DNA of 13,969 nt from an uncultured Ruminococcus sp. (lineage in GTDB: Bacteria > Bacillota > Clostridia > Oscillospirales > Acutalibacteraceae), in NCBI GenBank assembly GCA_946414115.1, contig CAMKNF010000035.1, positions 1-13,969 of the forward strand. The letters run 5' to 3'. Made by a program: the position numbers and the translations under genes. Below are positions 13,791 through 13,969 of the stretch, piece after piece; the stretch's first letter is position 1, and the number at the start of each line of letters is the position of its first letter. The notes beneath the pieces were generated by a model. The model worked only from the letters and a program-made list of their open reading frames with translations. It ran no database searches and was not told the DNA's origin.

Positions 13791-13969
13791 GTTTTTGAAT
13801 AAAAAGTCGGGTGCCCTGACACGCAATTCGGCGATGTGCCACCACACTCAATTCGAGCAGATAGATTATATATTATCAAACCTTCTTTGAACGACTATTT
13901 CGCAGCAATTTACTATAAAAAAAGGCTCTATAATAAATGTTGGGGTAACAAATAGAGCCTACAAAAAAT
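13791..13969. other. Non-coding contig end with possible insertion-sequence terminus
   Basis: No gene can be supported here. Near the end a 9-bp perfect inverted repeat, AGGCTCTAT (13923-13931) with ATAGAGCCT (13952-13960), is preceded by an A-rich run. GGCTCT as an outer end resembles termini I know from ISL3-family elements, and contigs often break at insertion sequences. No transposase sequence lies in the window, so this is a weak call; a terminator hairpin is the alternative. Confidence 0.3.

Noticed and set aside
1..13969. CRISPR array, tRNA, rRNA or a complete mobile element
   Set aside because: No spaced direct-repeat array, cloverleaf-like segment, rRNA sequence or transposase/integrase gene was seen anywhere in the window.

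Overview
This window reads as one short draft or metagenome contig from a sporulating Firmicute, most likely a Ruminococcus-like member of the Oscillospiraceae. The support is: an alpha/beta-type small acid-soluble spore protein gene, a secreted protein ending in a type I dockerin, strong AGGAGG-type ribosome binding sites, AT-rich intergenic DNA and many intrinsic terminators. The species cannot be named from this sequence. The first 51 bases are Illumina adapter, so the left edge is a sequencing artefact. The right edge stops at an inverted repeat that may be an insertion sequence end.

Layout, left to right: the C-terminal end of a type II 2-isopropylmalate synthase (leuA, +); a two-way terminator; an eight-TM unknown membrane protein (-); a 32-bp perfect palindrome over a promoter, followed by a 74-aa XRE regulator (+); a spore protein gene (-); recQ helicase (-) with its own promoter and an abutting hairpin palindrome; a tiny transcription unit with a 17-codon ORF (-); an AlbA_2/Schlafen-like ATP-binding regulator (-) with a 12-bp coding minisatellite; a second, 3'-replaced copy of the spore protein gene, carried on a 312-bp exact direct repeat (-); a large secreted LRR/InlB-repeat/dockerin protein (-); divergently, a 579-aa regulator with two N-terminal HTH domains (+); and a three-gene ArsR-type resistance operon (-): arsR, ArsP-like permease, and a thioredoxin-fold protein with a cysteine-rich extension.

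Most genes are single transcription units with recognisable promoters and hairpins. The clear operon is the arsR-permease-thioredoxin set, whose consensus sigma-A promoter carries an inverted repeat across the -35, the expected place for ArsR repression. The double-HTH regulator and the dockerin gene share a divergent intergenic region with nested inverted repeats, which suggests local or auto-regulation.

I did not find a CRISPR array, tRNA, rRNA, complete mobile element or clearly recognisable defence island. The most unusual items are the exact spore-protein duplication with a replaced 3' end, the double-HTH regulator with an unrecognised C-terminal region beside a dockerin gene, the 17-codon transcription unit, and the cysteine-rich thioredoxin of the ars operon. 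Whether any of these is a new system cannot be settled from sequence reading alone.
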